Source: Lachnospiraceae bacterium
Lineage (GTDB): Bacteria > Bacillota > Clostridia > Lachnospirales > Lachnospiraceae
DNA: 64,000 nucleotides
Direction of reading: 5' to 3'
NCBI GenBank assembly: GCA_021199235.1
Contig: JAJQIL010000037.1
Coordinates: forward strand, 1 to 64,000
Part shown: piece by piece, positions 17,063 to 25,064 of the stretch
How the letters are laid out: each line of letters starts with the position of its first letter
Numbering within the stretch: the stretch's first letter is position 1
Made by a program: the position numbers and the translations under genes
The notes under the pieces: model-generated
What the model was told of the DNA's origin: nothing
Databases searched by the model: none
Seen by the model: the letters and a program-made list of their open reading frames with translations, nothing else

Positions 17063-18981
17063 TGACGGCTGACTGGACTGCTCATAAAAAACCATCCCTC
17101 ATTTCTTTTCCAATTCAACAGCAATGCTGAATTTATAATTACAAAAACCGATCCGGCGTTGTGGACAAGAGCGCCAACGACCGGGTTCAATATACCTGTG
17201 ATCGCAAGGGTAATTGCGATAAAGTTGAGTGTCATAGAGAATGTCATATTCAAACGTATGGTGGTCATCATTCGTTTAGAAAGCGCTACAAGATGCGGCA
17301 GTTCTTCCACTTTATCGTCTACCAGTGCAATATCAGCGGCATCCACCGCAATATCACTTCCGATACCACCCATAGCAATTCCAATGTCCGCCTTTTTCAG
17401 TGCCGGAGCATCGTTTACGCCATCACCGATCATGCAGACCGATTCCTGCTTTTCCTGATAAGAACCGATCCATTTTAGCTTATCTTCCGGCAGACACTCT
17501 GCATGGACTTCCTCGATATGCAGCTGCCCGGCAATCGAAACAGCTGCTTCTTCATTGTCTCCGGTCAGCAGTACAGGTTCTATAGAAAGGTGCTTGAGCT
17601 GGTCGATCATAGAAGCACTATTCTCCCGAGGCGTATCGGAAAGGACAAGGAAGCCGGCCAGTTTTTTGTCTGCACTCACATAGATCACCGTGCATCCCTG
17701 TTTCAGGAATGCTTTTGTTTCCGTAAGCACTGCTTCTGTGACTGCGATATTCTTTTCCGCCATCATTTCATAATTACCGGCAAGAATCGCTGTCCCGTTA
17801 ATCACAGCAGATACCCCGCGTCCCGGCAGCATGGCAAACTGATCGCAGGGTGGAAGGACTTTCCCCGTCTCTGTGCTGTAGCTCTTTACAATTGCCCTGC
17901 CCAGCGGATGCTCCGACAGCTGTTCTGCGGCGGCGCAAAGAGAGTAGAGTTCCTCAGAGGACAGCTCCGGAAGAATGCTTTTTGCACAAATAACCTTCGG
18001 CGTTCCATAGGTGAGGGTTCCTGTTTTGTCAAACGTGATCTTTTCCGCCTTCGCCAACCGTTCCAGTGCGTCTCCTTCTTTCACAAGAAAGCCATGCTTC
18101 GCGGCATTTCCGATTGCCGCCATGATTGCTGTCGGCGTCGCCAGAACCAGCGCACAGGGGCAGAACACGACCAGAATCGTTACAGCCCGGATAATCTGTC
18201 CGGTCACAAGCCAGATGATGGCCGCGGCAGAAAGCGCGATCACCACGATCCAGGTCGCCCAGCGGTCTGCAATCCCCACAATTTTTGCTTTTCCGGCATC
18301 TGCCGACTGTACCAGGCGTATCATTCTCTGGATGGAGCTGTCTTCGCCGACCTTTGTCGCTTCCATATCAAATGCTCCGAACTGATTGACCGTTCCGGAG
18401 GAAACCTCATCACCGGCTGTCTTATCTACCGGCATGGATTCGCCGGTCATTACCGCCTGATTGATGGAAGTCTGGCCAGAAAGGATTACGCCGTCCACCG
18501 GGATCGTCTCCCCCGGAAGAACCCGGATTTTATCGCCAACTCTGACCTGCATGGATGGGACAATCTTTTCCATACCATACGAGTCCAGTATCCGGGCCGT
18601 CGTCGGGGTCAGCTTTACGAGCTTCTCAATGCCGCTTCTCGCTTTCGCAACAGTCAATTCTTCCAGAAGACCCCCAAGCTGCATAATGACCGCCACCTCA
18701 CCGGCTGCAAAAATTTCTCCGGTAATCACCGAGGCGATCAATGCAATGGAGACAAGGACATCCGCTTTGATGTCGAACGCCGTCACAAGGCCAATGATGG
18801 CTTCCATAATGATCGGAATTCCGCAAAATACAATAGCGATCCATGCGGCATCAAAAGGAAATGGCGACCATCCGGTCAGGCTGCATAGGACCGCTGCCCC
18901 TGATATGATAAGGAAAATAATATCCTTTTTGATTCCACCTGATTCTAATACCCATTCAAGTCTGGATATCGCTGCTTTCAT
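17044..18981 (-). CDS. Heavy-metal P1B-type ATPase exporter
   Basis: Membrane pump of 645 residues that uses ATP to move a soft or transition metal out of the cell. Visible are the metal-site motif CPCAL in a membrane helix near residue 275, the phosphorylation motif DKTGTLT near 318, the HP motif (EHPLGRAIV) near 375, and GDGVNDAPALKKAD near 535. There is no N-terminal heavy-metal-associated domain. The CPC motif fits Cd/Zn/Pb or Cu pumps; the adjacent DtxR- and CsoR-type regulators do not settle the metal. It overlaps the upstream regulator gene by 26 bases, so the two are translationally coupled. Confidence 0.95.
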   Translation of the reverse strand: MKAAISRLEWVLESGGIKKDIIFLIISGAAVLCSLTGWSPFPFDAAWIAIVFCGIPIIMEAIIGLVTAFDIKADVLVSIALIASVITGEIFAAGEVAVIMQLGGLLEELTVAKARSGIEKLVKLTPTTARILDSYGMEKIVPSMQVRVGDKIRVLPGETIPVDGVILSGQTSINQAVMTGESMPVDKTAGDEVSSGTVNQFGAFDMEATKVGEDSSIQRMIRLVQSADAGKAKIVGIADRWATWIVVIALSAAAIIWLVTGQIIRAVTILVVFCPCALVLATPTAIMAAIGNAAKHGFLVKEGDALERLAKAEKITFDKTGTLTYGTPKVICAKSILPELSSEELYSLCAAAEQLSEHPLGRAIVKSYSTETGKVLPPCDQFAMLPGRGVSAVINGTAILAGNYEMMAEKNIAVTEAVLTETKAFLKQGCTVIYVSADKKLAGFLVLSDTPRENSASMIDQLKHLSIEPVLLTGDNEEAAVSIAGQLHIEEVHAECLPEDKLKWIGSYQEKQESVCMIGDGVNDAPALKKADIGIAMGGIGSDIAVDAADIALVDDKVEELPHLVALSKRMMTTIRLNMTFSMTLNFIAITLAITGILNPVVGALVHNAGSVFVIINSALLLNWKRNEGWFFMSSPVSRHQIFND

Positions 18982-19393
18982 ATGAGTTTAGTTCCTCCTC
19001 TTTTCGCATACCGCCTGCCGCAATCCGTTCAAAGCTTTCATCGCTTAACGAGTGACCCATCCGGCTTCCTTCTCTGTCCGCTAAAACAGGATCAACACCG
19101 GCAAGCACCAGGTTTTTCTTGAAAAAAATATGCTTGCGATGTGTTCTCTCGGCGACCAGACTGCCTTTCTCTGTCAGGTGGAGGTAATACTTTTCATCCA
19201 TCAAAAGAAAACCATCCCGTTCCAGTGACAAAACTGCCTGGCTGACGCTGGCTCTGGAAAAGCCCATAAAGGACGCAAGGTCGGAAGATCGTATTTCGTT
19301 TTGCTCTTCGAGAAGCAGAAACAAAGCTTCCAGATAATCCTCCCTGGACTCCTGGCGTATTTGTTTCATACGATTTTTTTGCGTATCGTTCAT
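18956..19393 (-). CDS. DtxR/MntR-family metal-dependent regulator
   Basis: Regulator of about 145 residues: N-terminal winged helix (DLASFMGFSRASVSQAVLSL), a dimerisation/metal-binding helix region with HRKHIFFKKNLVLAGV, and a short acidic C-terminus. The ATG at 19414 of the track has no ribosome binding site and abuts a palindrome; the ATG at 19393 has AGGAA at good spacing and is preferred. It is the first gene of the metal-pump operon and overlaps the pump gene. This association suggests control of efflux; the metal is unknown. Confidence 0.88.
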   Translation of the reverse strand: MNDTQKNRMKQIRQESREDYLEALFLLLEEQNEIRSSDLASFMGFSRASVSQAVLSLERDGFLLMDEKYYLHLTEKGSLVAERTHRKHIFFKKNLVLAGVDPVLADREGSRMGHSLSDESFERIAAGGMRKEEELNSYESSDIQT

Positions 19394-19417
19394 TGACGAT
19401 TCCTGCCTGTTCATTTA

Positions 19418-19469
19418 ATACCCGTGTGGGTATGGGTTTATTATACATATAGGGGTATAGGAATGTCAA
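19418..19469 (-). promoter_or_regulatory. Promoter of the metal-pump operon with CsoR-type operator
   Basis: On the minus strand TTGACA (19464-19469) and TATAAT (19440-19445) are 18 bases apart. A palindrome ATACCC-GTGT-GGGTAT (19418-19433) lies just past the expected transcription start, and a further ATAGGGGTAT lies in the spacer. Both resemble known CsoR sites, and a CsoR-family gene is encoded 250 bases upstream. Confidence 0.75.
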
Positions 19470-19539
19470 GTGATACGCGCGAAGATTAGGATATCCTGAC
19501 AGATTTGACTCCTGTGCAGAGGAAGGGATGCATAACCAG

Positions 19540-19570
19540 AAAAAAAACAAAAGCAGCCGTGAAAGGCTGC
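19540..19570 (-). terminator. Terminator after the CsoR-family gene
   Basis: Minus-strand stem GCAGCC / GGCTGC with a 6-base loop followed by TTTTGTTTTTTTT. It separates the csoR-like transcript from the metal-pump promoter. Confidence 0.85.
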
Positions 19571-19598
19571 TCTCGTTTTGAATATTTTTAGAAATTAT

Positions 19599-19649
19599 AT
19601 GATACCACGGATTTCTACGCGCTCTGCGCTCCCGAAATCCTTGTATCAT
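19599..19649. repeat. Long imperfect palindrome covering the stop codon of the CsoR-family gene
   Basis: ATGATAC-CAC-GGATTTC (19599-19615) pairs with GAAATCC-TT-GTATCAT (19634-19649) around a GC-rich loop that contains GCGC steps. The right arm holds the TGA stop of the regulator. Its architecture, a GC-rich core flanked by arms, resembles the other short palindromic repeats in this window. Confidence 0.55.
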
Positions 19650-19921
19650 CCCATATTTGCGAAGCGTTCTACGGCTTTCGTAAAGTCAGCAATCGTTTTG
19701 TCAGCGTCGCCATGTTCGATGCCGTCACGCACACAATGCTGAATGTGTCCTTCAAGGACAACTTTACCGCATCCATGCAAGGCGGATTTCGCCGCATTGA
19801 TCTGAGCCAGAATATCTTCACAGGGAATGTCCTCATCTATCATACGGTCAATAGCCTGCACCTGCCCGATTATTTTTTTCAGTCTGCGATGCAGATTTTC
19901 TGCGTCCATACACTGTTTCAT
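19646..19921 (-). CDS. CsoR/RcnR-family metal-sensing repressor
   Basis: Small all-helical repressor of 91 residues that releases DNA when it binds metal or is modified. The conserved helix RRLKKIIGQVQAIDRMI is at the N-terminus, and the ligand pattern is a cysteine in IPCEDIL (about residue 34) followed by His and Cys in GHIQHCV (about 60-64), the Cys-His-Cys set of copper-type CsoR. The gene has GAGGAGG upstream. ATACACCCTTACGTAT, a weaker CsoR-like dyad, lies in its own leader, suggesting autoregulation. It probably controls the neighbouring P-type ATPase operon. Confidence 0.92.
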   Translation of the reverse strand: MKQCMDAENLHRRLKKIIGQVQAIDRMIDEDIPCEDILAQINAAKSALHGCGKVVLEGHIQHCVRDGIEHGDADKTIADFTKAVERFANMG

Positions 19922-20106
19922 GTTCGTTCCTCCTCGTATACGTAAGGGTGTATGTGTACATGATATAGCATTTAGGATTGTTTGTCAATCGACCGTCAAA
20001 AAGCCAAACTTTCATCTTCTCAGATATTTTCCGCAGAAATTCTTAAAATACCACTTAAAAAGAAACCTCATCAGGCAGTAATTTCTTCCATTGCGATCGC
20101 GCAGAA

Positions 20107-20775
20107 TTACATCCACTCAAAATTATCTTTACCGGCGCCGAGTTCAAAATGATATTTGCCGATTCCCAGATCAGCACCGGAATAAGAGCCATTATTGCAG
20201 GTCATACTTACCTTATTTCCCTTACCCTTGATGGTAAATGCCTGTTTATTCATGGCCGTCGGAGCTAACAAAGCCGCCTTAACGCCATCGTTGAACCATT
20301 TCGGAGCGGTGCCTTCATAGGACGATACATCGGATGCCGCTTTCGATTTGTGCGGAACGCCCTGATTTTCACCGTAGCCGACCACGACGATTCCGATAAT
20401 TTTCGTGTTGTCCCCCGCATTTGCGTTCTTTTTCGCGTTCTTACGGCTGAACATTCCGCCAATCCACCAGGTATTCAGGCCGAGCGTTTGCGCATAAAGC
20501 ATCAGATCAGCGCTGCTGTATCCCAGTTTTTCATCAATGCCCGTCGTGTCGGGACCCGCCAGAATGATATAATTTTTGACGCCCTTTGACATCAAAGCAG
20601 CTATGATTCCCGGCATCGCATCTTTGCTTTCCGTGACAAGCTTCATATTCAGACCATATTTCTGATTCTGAGCCTTGATTCTGTCATTGAGCTGCCGAAC
20701 ATCATTTGCTGACAGCGGCTTATCCGTGTATTTGCTCACTTTATGTCGTGCGCTCATTGCTTCCTGTAATGTCAT
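20107..20775 (-). CDS. Nitroreductase-family FMN protein
   Basis: Oxidoreductase of about 222 residues of the nitroreductase family, which binds FMN and reduces nitro compounds or quinones with NAD(P)H. The N-terminal MSARHKVSKYTDKPLS block is the family's Arg-containing FMN-binding start, and SSADLMLYAQTLGLNTWWIGG is the conserved second helix. The start at 20775 has AAGGAGG, unlike the track start 17 codons upstream. The last of three minus-strand redox genes (EFR1 ferredoxin, aldo/keto reductase, nitroreductase), it is probably co-regulated by the divergent TetR protein. Confidence 0.9.
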   Translation of the reverse strand: MTLQEAMSARHKVSKYTDKPLSANDVRQLNDRIKAQNQKYGLNMKLVTESKDAMPGIIAALMSKGVKNYIILAGPDTTGIDEKLGYSSADLMLYAQTLGLNTWWIGGMFSRKNAKKNANAGDNTKIIGIVVVGYGENQGVPHKSKAASDVSSYEGTAPKWFNDGVKAALLAPTAMNKQAFTIKGKGNKVSMTCNNGSYSGADLGIGKYHFELGAGKDNFEWM

Positions 20776-20848
20776 AATGACCTCCTTTTTTGCTGTGGTT
20801 TCCTGCATCTGGACATAACTGTTCATGCTCAGTACCTTCGCAGTTCCA

Positions 20849-22057
20849 TCAGGTTTTCTTTTTCCTTACAAAAAACGGCAGAACCGCTTTTGCGCCTTTA
20901 AATAACGGTCCCTCAAATTCCTTCGCTACCGCCTTCAGGTTTTGCCTTATCGGCAGGGACTGCGGACAATGCTGCTCGCATTTCCCACATTCCTTGCACA
21001 GACTGGCATAGCTTGGTTTATCATTCATCAGAGTTCCCATATAATACTGGATCAGTCCCTGGCTTTTGCTGATGGAGTAACGGGTATTGTAAGCGGTAAA
21101 GCAGGCCGGGATATCCACTCCGGCCGGACATGGCGTGCAGTAATGACAGCCTGTACAGTGAACCTTATAGGACTCTTTAAAGATTTCGCGGACATCCCGG
21201 ATCGCTTCCTGTTCAGTCTCTGTCAGCATTCCGGGCGCGGCAGTGTCCGCAATCCGAACATTATCATCCAGCTGTTCCTGTTCATTCATGCCGCTTAAGA
21301 CTACTGTGACCTCCGGTTGGTTATAAAGCCAGCGGAATCCCCATGCAGCCGGGGAGATATCCGAATTCGTCTGTCGAAATCGCTCCACTGCCTTTTTCGG
21401 CAGGTTTTTCGCCAGCTTGCCGCCCAAAAGCGGCTCCATGATCATGACCGGCATTCCCTTCGCCGCAGCCGCTTTTAATCCGGTGACGCCAGCCTGATAG
21501 TTTTCGTCCGAATAATTGTACTGAATCTGGCAAAAATCCCAGTCATATGCATCCAGCAAAGCCAGGAATTCACTTTGCGCTCCGTGGAAGGAGAATCCGA
21601 AGTTCTGGATCTGTCCGGATTTCTTCTTCTCTTCCGCCCACTCACGGATGCCCCAGCTGCAAAGAGTTTCCCACGTTTTCATATCCGTCAGCATATGCAG
21701 CAGATAATAGTCGATGTGATCGGTCTGCAGATGTTCCAGATGCTTATCGAAAAACTTATCCAGATCCTCTGCCTTGCGGCACATGATCAGCGGCATTTTG
21801 GTAGCGATGAAAACCTGATCCCGCAGATTGTGCTTTTTCAGGACACTTCCCAGGATTTCCTCGCTCCCGGTATACACATAAGCTGTATCAAAATAATTGA
21901 TTCCCTGCTCCACAGCAGAGACGATCAGCTTTTCCACCTTTTTCTCGTCAAAGCGGCCAGTGAACGACGTCACGATGCTGTCCCCGGCAAACCGCATACA
22001 GCCATAGCCAAGGACGGAAAGTCTGTCGCCATTTCCGGGATTGATCTTATATTTCAC
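20849..22057 (-). CDS. Aldo/keto reductase with C-terminal iron-sulfur domain
   Basis: Protein of 402 residues. Residues 1-285 form an aldo/keto reductase barrel (GYGCMRF, the active-site tyrosine in FDTAYVYTGSE, and the lysine in ATKMPL), normally NADPH-linked. Residues 300-375 carry two ferredoxin-like cysteine sets, CTGCHYCTPCPAG and CKECGKCEQHCP. This fused architecture is common in anaerobic Clostridia and may let the enzyme take electrons from ferredoxin. It lies between the EFR1 ferredoxin and the nitroreductase on the same strand. Substrate unknown. Confidence 0.93.
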   Translation of the reverse strand: MKYKINPGNGDRLSVLGYGCMRFAGDSIVTSFTGRFDEKKVEKLIVSAVEQGINYFDTAYVYTGSEEILGSVLKKHNLRDQVFIATKMPLIMCRKAEDLDKFFDKHLEHLQTDHIDYYLLHMLTDMKTWETLCSWGIREWAEEKKKSGQIQNFGFSFHGAQSEFLALLDAYDWDFCQIQYNYSDENYQAGVTGLKAAAAKGMPVMIMEPLLGGKLAKNLPKKAVERFRQTNSDISPAAWGFRWLYNQPEVTVVLSGMNEQEQLDDNVRIADTAAPGMLTETEQEAIRDVREIFKESYKVHCTGCHYCTPCPAGVDIPACFTAYNTRYSISKSQGLIQYYMGTLMNDKPSYASLCKECGKCEQHCPQSLPIRQNLKAVAKEFEGPLFKGAKAVLPFFVRKKKT

Positions 22058-22124
22058 GAGTCCCTCCTGTTCCTGTCAATTTCACCGCTGGTTTTTCTTG
22101 CAGGTGCACAGTTTACATCAGATA

Positions 22125-22952
22125 TCACATCTCACTTCCGTCGCCACCTACATGGAACCTGGAATGAATCATATCGACCAGCCGGATATTCGGGTTCTGG
22201 TAGCGCCTGCGTTTTTCCGGCACGTTAGGATGGCGGATGGCATGGTTCGGACACCACATAATACAGGCCATGCACTGCTGGCAGTCATGCCCCCAGACCA
22301 CGCCGTCTTCCGTCAGAAGGATGTTTCCGTTCTTACACAGCTTCTCACAGGTACCGCATTTGGTACAGTCATCCGTTGTATAAAATCCGCCTTCTGTCGA
22401 ATCACGGTCAACGCCCAGCCAGCCGTTAAAGGTTTTCGATGCCCAGGAAAGTGCCCTGCGGTTGAGCCCTTTTCTGTTCTTTGTCGGCTGATCCGTTTTT
22501 ATCTTCTCTGCTATTTTCGCAGATGCCTTTTTCTCATGCCGCAGATAAATGCGGACGATCCAGTCCGGCATCGGCGAAAAACCCACGATATGATTGGGCG
22601 GCATCGGCAGCATGAATGTCTGAACCAGATAATCTGTTTTGGGTTGCAGAATCGCTTTCAGGTCGATACAGACATAGCCATCATAGCCGCCGCAGGTAGC
22701 GATGATAAATACCTTCTGTGACCGGGAGAGCATAAGCTTTTCGCAGACCTCCCTCACAATCCGCGGCGGGCGGACGAACCATGTGGCAGTCACGATGCCA
22801 ACCCGCGCGTATTCCGCAGGAACCTCCGGCTTATCACGCAGCTTATAAACTGACACAATGTCGGTGTTTCCCAGTTTCCTGCCGACATGCTTTGCCACAG
22901 AGAGGCTATTGCCGGAACCGGAATAATAGTAAATAATGTTTTTACCCGCCAT
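22125..22952 (-). CDS. EFR1-family flavodoxin-ferredoxin protein
   Basis: Electron carrier of 275 residues. An N-terminal flavodoxin-like domain begins YYYSGSGNSLSVAKHV, and the C-terminal part (about 188-240) has two [4Fe-4S] sets, CTKCGTCEKLCK and CQQCMACIMWCP. This domain pair defines the EFR1 family of Clostridia. It is the first gene of the redox block and is divergent from a TetR regulator, with overlapping promoters between them. Confidence 0.93.
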   Translation of the reverse strand: MAGKNIIYYYSGSGNSLSVAKHVGRKLGNTDIVSVYKLRDKPEVPAEYARVGIVTATWFVRPPRIVREVCEKLMLSRSQKVFIIATCGGYDGYVCIDLKAILQPKTDYLVQTFMLPMPPNHIVGFSPMPDWIVRIYLRHEKKASAKIAEKIKTDQPTKNRKGLNRRALSWASKTFNGWLGVDRDSTEGGFYTTDDCTKCGTCEKLCKNGNILLTEDGVVWGHDCQQCMACIMWCPNHAIRHPNVPEKRRRYQNPNIRLVDMIHSRFHVGGDGSEM

Positions 22953-23003
22953 ACTGTTTCCTCCAGCTGTTCATAGAGCGAATTGTGCTGCGCCAAAAAT
23001 CCG

Positions 23004-23054
23004 TTGACAATTTTCTTTACTCTTATTATAATTATCACTATCTCAAAAAGTCAA
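23004..23054. promoter_or_regulatory. Overlapping divergent promoters of the EFR1 redox block and TetR gene
   Basis: Plus strand: TTGACA (23004-23009), 17 bases, TATAAT (23027-23032), firing toward the TetR gene. Minus strand: TTGACT (23049-23054), 18 bases, TATAAT (23025-23030), firing toward the EFR1 gene. The two -10 boxes share four bases, so polymerase or one repressor site would affect both directions. Confidence 0.8.
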
Positions 23055-23149
23055 CAAACTGTTCAGTTTAAAATGTTTTGTAGTCAACTATTTATCTTTT
23101 ATTTGTTTTAAAATCAACAGAATTCAAATATTTGTTGAGGTATAATGCA

Positions 23150-23761
23150 ATGGAAAATCAGAGAATCCGCATCAGCAAAACCATGCTCAAATCCGGCATG
23201 ATCCAGCTGCTGAAAGAAAAGTCACTCAGTCAGATTACAGTCTATGAGCTGTGCAAGGTATCGCAGATCAACCGCACGACTTTTTATAAATACTACGGCA
23301 GCCCGGAGGAGCTTCTGAACGAAATCGAAGCTGATTTCCTGACGCAGCTGGACAATGAGATAAAGCCTGTCCGTACACAGGCGGATATGTCTTCTCAAAA
23401 AGGTCATCAACAGGGGAATTTATCCACGCAAAATCCCCATGCGGCAGACGAAACAGATGCAAATTCGCTTCTGCCGGTCCTGCACCATTTATATGAGCAG
23501 CGGGATCTGTTCTGCCTTCTGGTGCGTTCCCTTCCCGCACAGGAATTTGCTTCACACCTGTTTTCCATTCCAAGCATCCGCGCAATTTTTCAAAACATGA
23601 CAGAAGAAAGCAGCTGTTCGGAAACAGAAGAAAAGTATATCCGTCAGTTTATCTTTCAGGGTACCTTTGCCATGCTCTATGACTGGCTGGACAGTGAAAA
23701 TCCCGAACCGGCAGAAAGGATCGCTGAGATTCTGGAAAAATTAAAAGAAAAGCTGCTATAG
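23150..23761 (+). CDS. TetR-family regulator
   Basis: Regulator of about 203 residues with an N-terminal helix-turn-helix (ITVYELCKVSQINRTTFYKYYGSPEELL) and a variable ligand-binding C-terminal domain that contains a disordered Gln/Ser/Asn-rich stretch near residues 80-105. The ATG at 23150 has TGAGG upstream; the track start is a TTG without one. Its position, divergent from the redox block across overlapping promoters, makes it that block's likely repressor. Confidence 0.9.
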   Translation: MENQRIRISKTMLKSGMIQLLKEKSLSQITVYELCKVSQINRTTFYKYYGSPEELLNEIEADFLTQLDNEIKPVRTQADMSSQKGHQQGNLSTQNPHAADETDANSLLPVLHHLYEQRDLFCLLVRSLPAQEFASHLFSIPSIRAIFQNMTEESSCSETEEKYIRQFIFQGTFAMLYDWLDSENPEPAERIAEILEKLKEKLL

Positions 23762-23882
23762 CGAATGCCTTATCTTTTACCTGGTCAGTCTAATAAAAAA
23801 CCCCGGCACGGAAGCCAGCTTTTACCTGCGACTATCGTACCAGGGTACCATTATCTAATCAATACATTTTCCAAATCCTGTG

Positions 23883-25064
23883 TTACAGCGGCAGGTCCTT
23901 TTTCTGGAACCGAATCATACCCACCACATAGCAGGCAAGCGCAATTACAGCAAGAGCGACCAGCTTCGGTACAAAAGCATAGTCTACGCTGCCGGAGCCA
24001 ACGGTTCCCAGTGCCTCGATATCAAACAGACCAACAATGGTAAGCTTATTGAAGTTTCCAAGCATTTCCACGCCGATACCCATGCTGACCATGCTTTCCG
24101 ATCCAAACATACCGAGCAGCGAGCAGAGGAAAAACCAGACATTTAAACCGCCACCCAATGCCAGCGCGTATTTGCTGAGGTTAAACAGGCAGCTTGCCAG
24201 ATAGCAGATTGCCGCCATTGCCTCCGCCAGCAGATACAATCCTCCATAAAGTGCGGCAAATCTTGCGACCTCCACTTCCCCGGCAAACGCCTGTGTCGCC
24301 GCCAGCTTTACCAGAAACGCACATCCAACCATGATGAACGGCATGATAATCATATAAATCGCCTGCGTGATGACCACCGCACTGCGCTTCGTCGGGGTAG
24401 AGAGGATATAAGCCATGGAACCCTTATCCACCTGATCGACCACCAGCGCGTTTCCGGCAAATACAAGGAACAGAATTAGCGGCAGCAGGCTCATGATCGT
24501 GAAATACATCTGATTCATCATGGCAGTCGTGTCCATTTCGCTCATCGTTTCCAGCATATCGGAAGGGATACCCATCATCTCCAGCATCATGGTCATCATA
24601 GACTCGATGTCCAGATCATCGCCGGAAAAGCAGCCTTGTACGGAGCCCAGAGCGTAAACATACTCAAACTGGGAAATATACGCGTCCAGACCAGCCTCCG
24701 ATTCGGCCAGCGTTTCTGCCGCCGTTTCAAAGTTCTCGCAGGAAAGGTCGAGGTCGTCGGACTGTGCGGAGGCCATCTCAAAGGCTGTCTCATACATAGT
24801 CTGATCTTCCGCTTCCGCAAAATCCTCATAGCTCAGTTCCGTTCCCATCATTTCATTGTAGGAAGCCAATACATACAGATGGCTGTAGAAATCGGTCTGT
24901 GCATCGGTATAATCCACGGTCTCCGTTCCGCCAAGCAGATTATTCGCATAGGTTGTGACCACCGTCATCAGGCAAAGAACAACCGTGCAGGCGATAAACA
25001 GGACTTTATTGGCATTCAGGCTCTGCTTCATCAGCGGCCAGGAAAATATTTTTGTAACTTTCAT
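23883..25064 (-). CDS. ABC-2 type exporter permease
   Basis: Membrane protein of 393 residues with a hydrophobic N-terminal helix (KVLFIACTVVLCLMTVVTTY), a long acidic extracytoplasmic loop (about 45-165) rich in Asp, Glu and Met, and five more helices toward the C-terminus. It is translationally coupled (1-base overlap) to the ATPase gene upstream. With the two ATPases it forms an exporter of unknown cargo; the Met-rich stretch MMTMMLEMMGIPSDMLETM is unusual for this family. Confidence 0.88.
   Translation of the reverse strand: MKVTKIFSWPLMKQSLNANKVLFIACTVVLCLMTVVTTYANNLLGGTETVDYTDAQTDFYSHLYVLASYNEMMGTELSYEDFAEAEDQTMYETAFEMASAQSDDLDLSCENFETAAETLAESEAGLDAYISQFEYVYALGSVQGCFSGDDLDIESMMTMMLEMMGIPSDMLETMSEMDTTAMMNQMYFTIMSLLPLILFLVFAGNALVVDQVDKGSMAYILSTPTKRSAVVITQAIYMIIMPFIMVGCAFLVKLAATQAFAGEVEVARFAALYGGLYLLAEAMAAICYLASCLFNLSKYALALGGGLNVWFFLCSLLGMFGSESMVSMGIGVEMLGNFNKLTIVGLFDIEALGTVGSGSVDYAFVPKLVALAVIALACYVVGMIRFQKKDLPL

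Noticed and set aside
17503-18888. Plus-strand ORF of 461 residues
   Set aside because: It is the shadow of the P-type ATPase gene on the opposite strand.
19194-19649. Minus-strand ORF of 151 residues
   Set aside because: It runs through the csoR terminator, the promoter and the DtxR gene in another frame, and has no family features.
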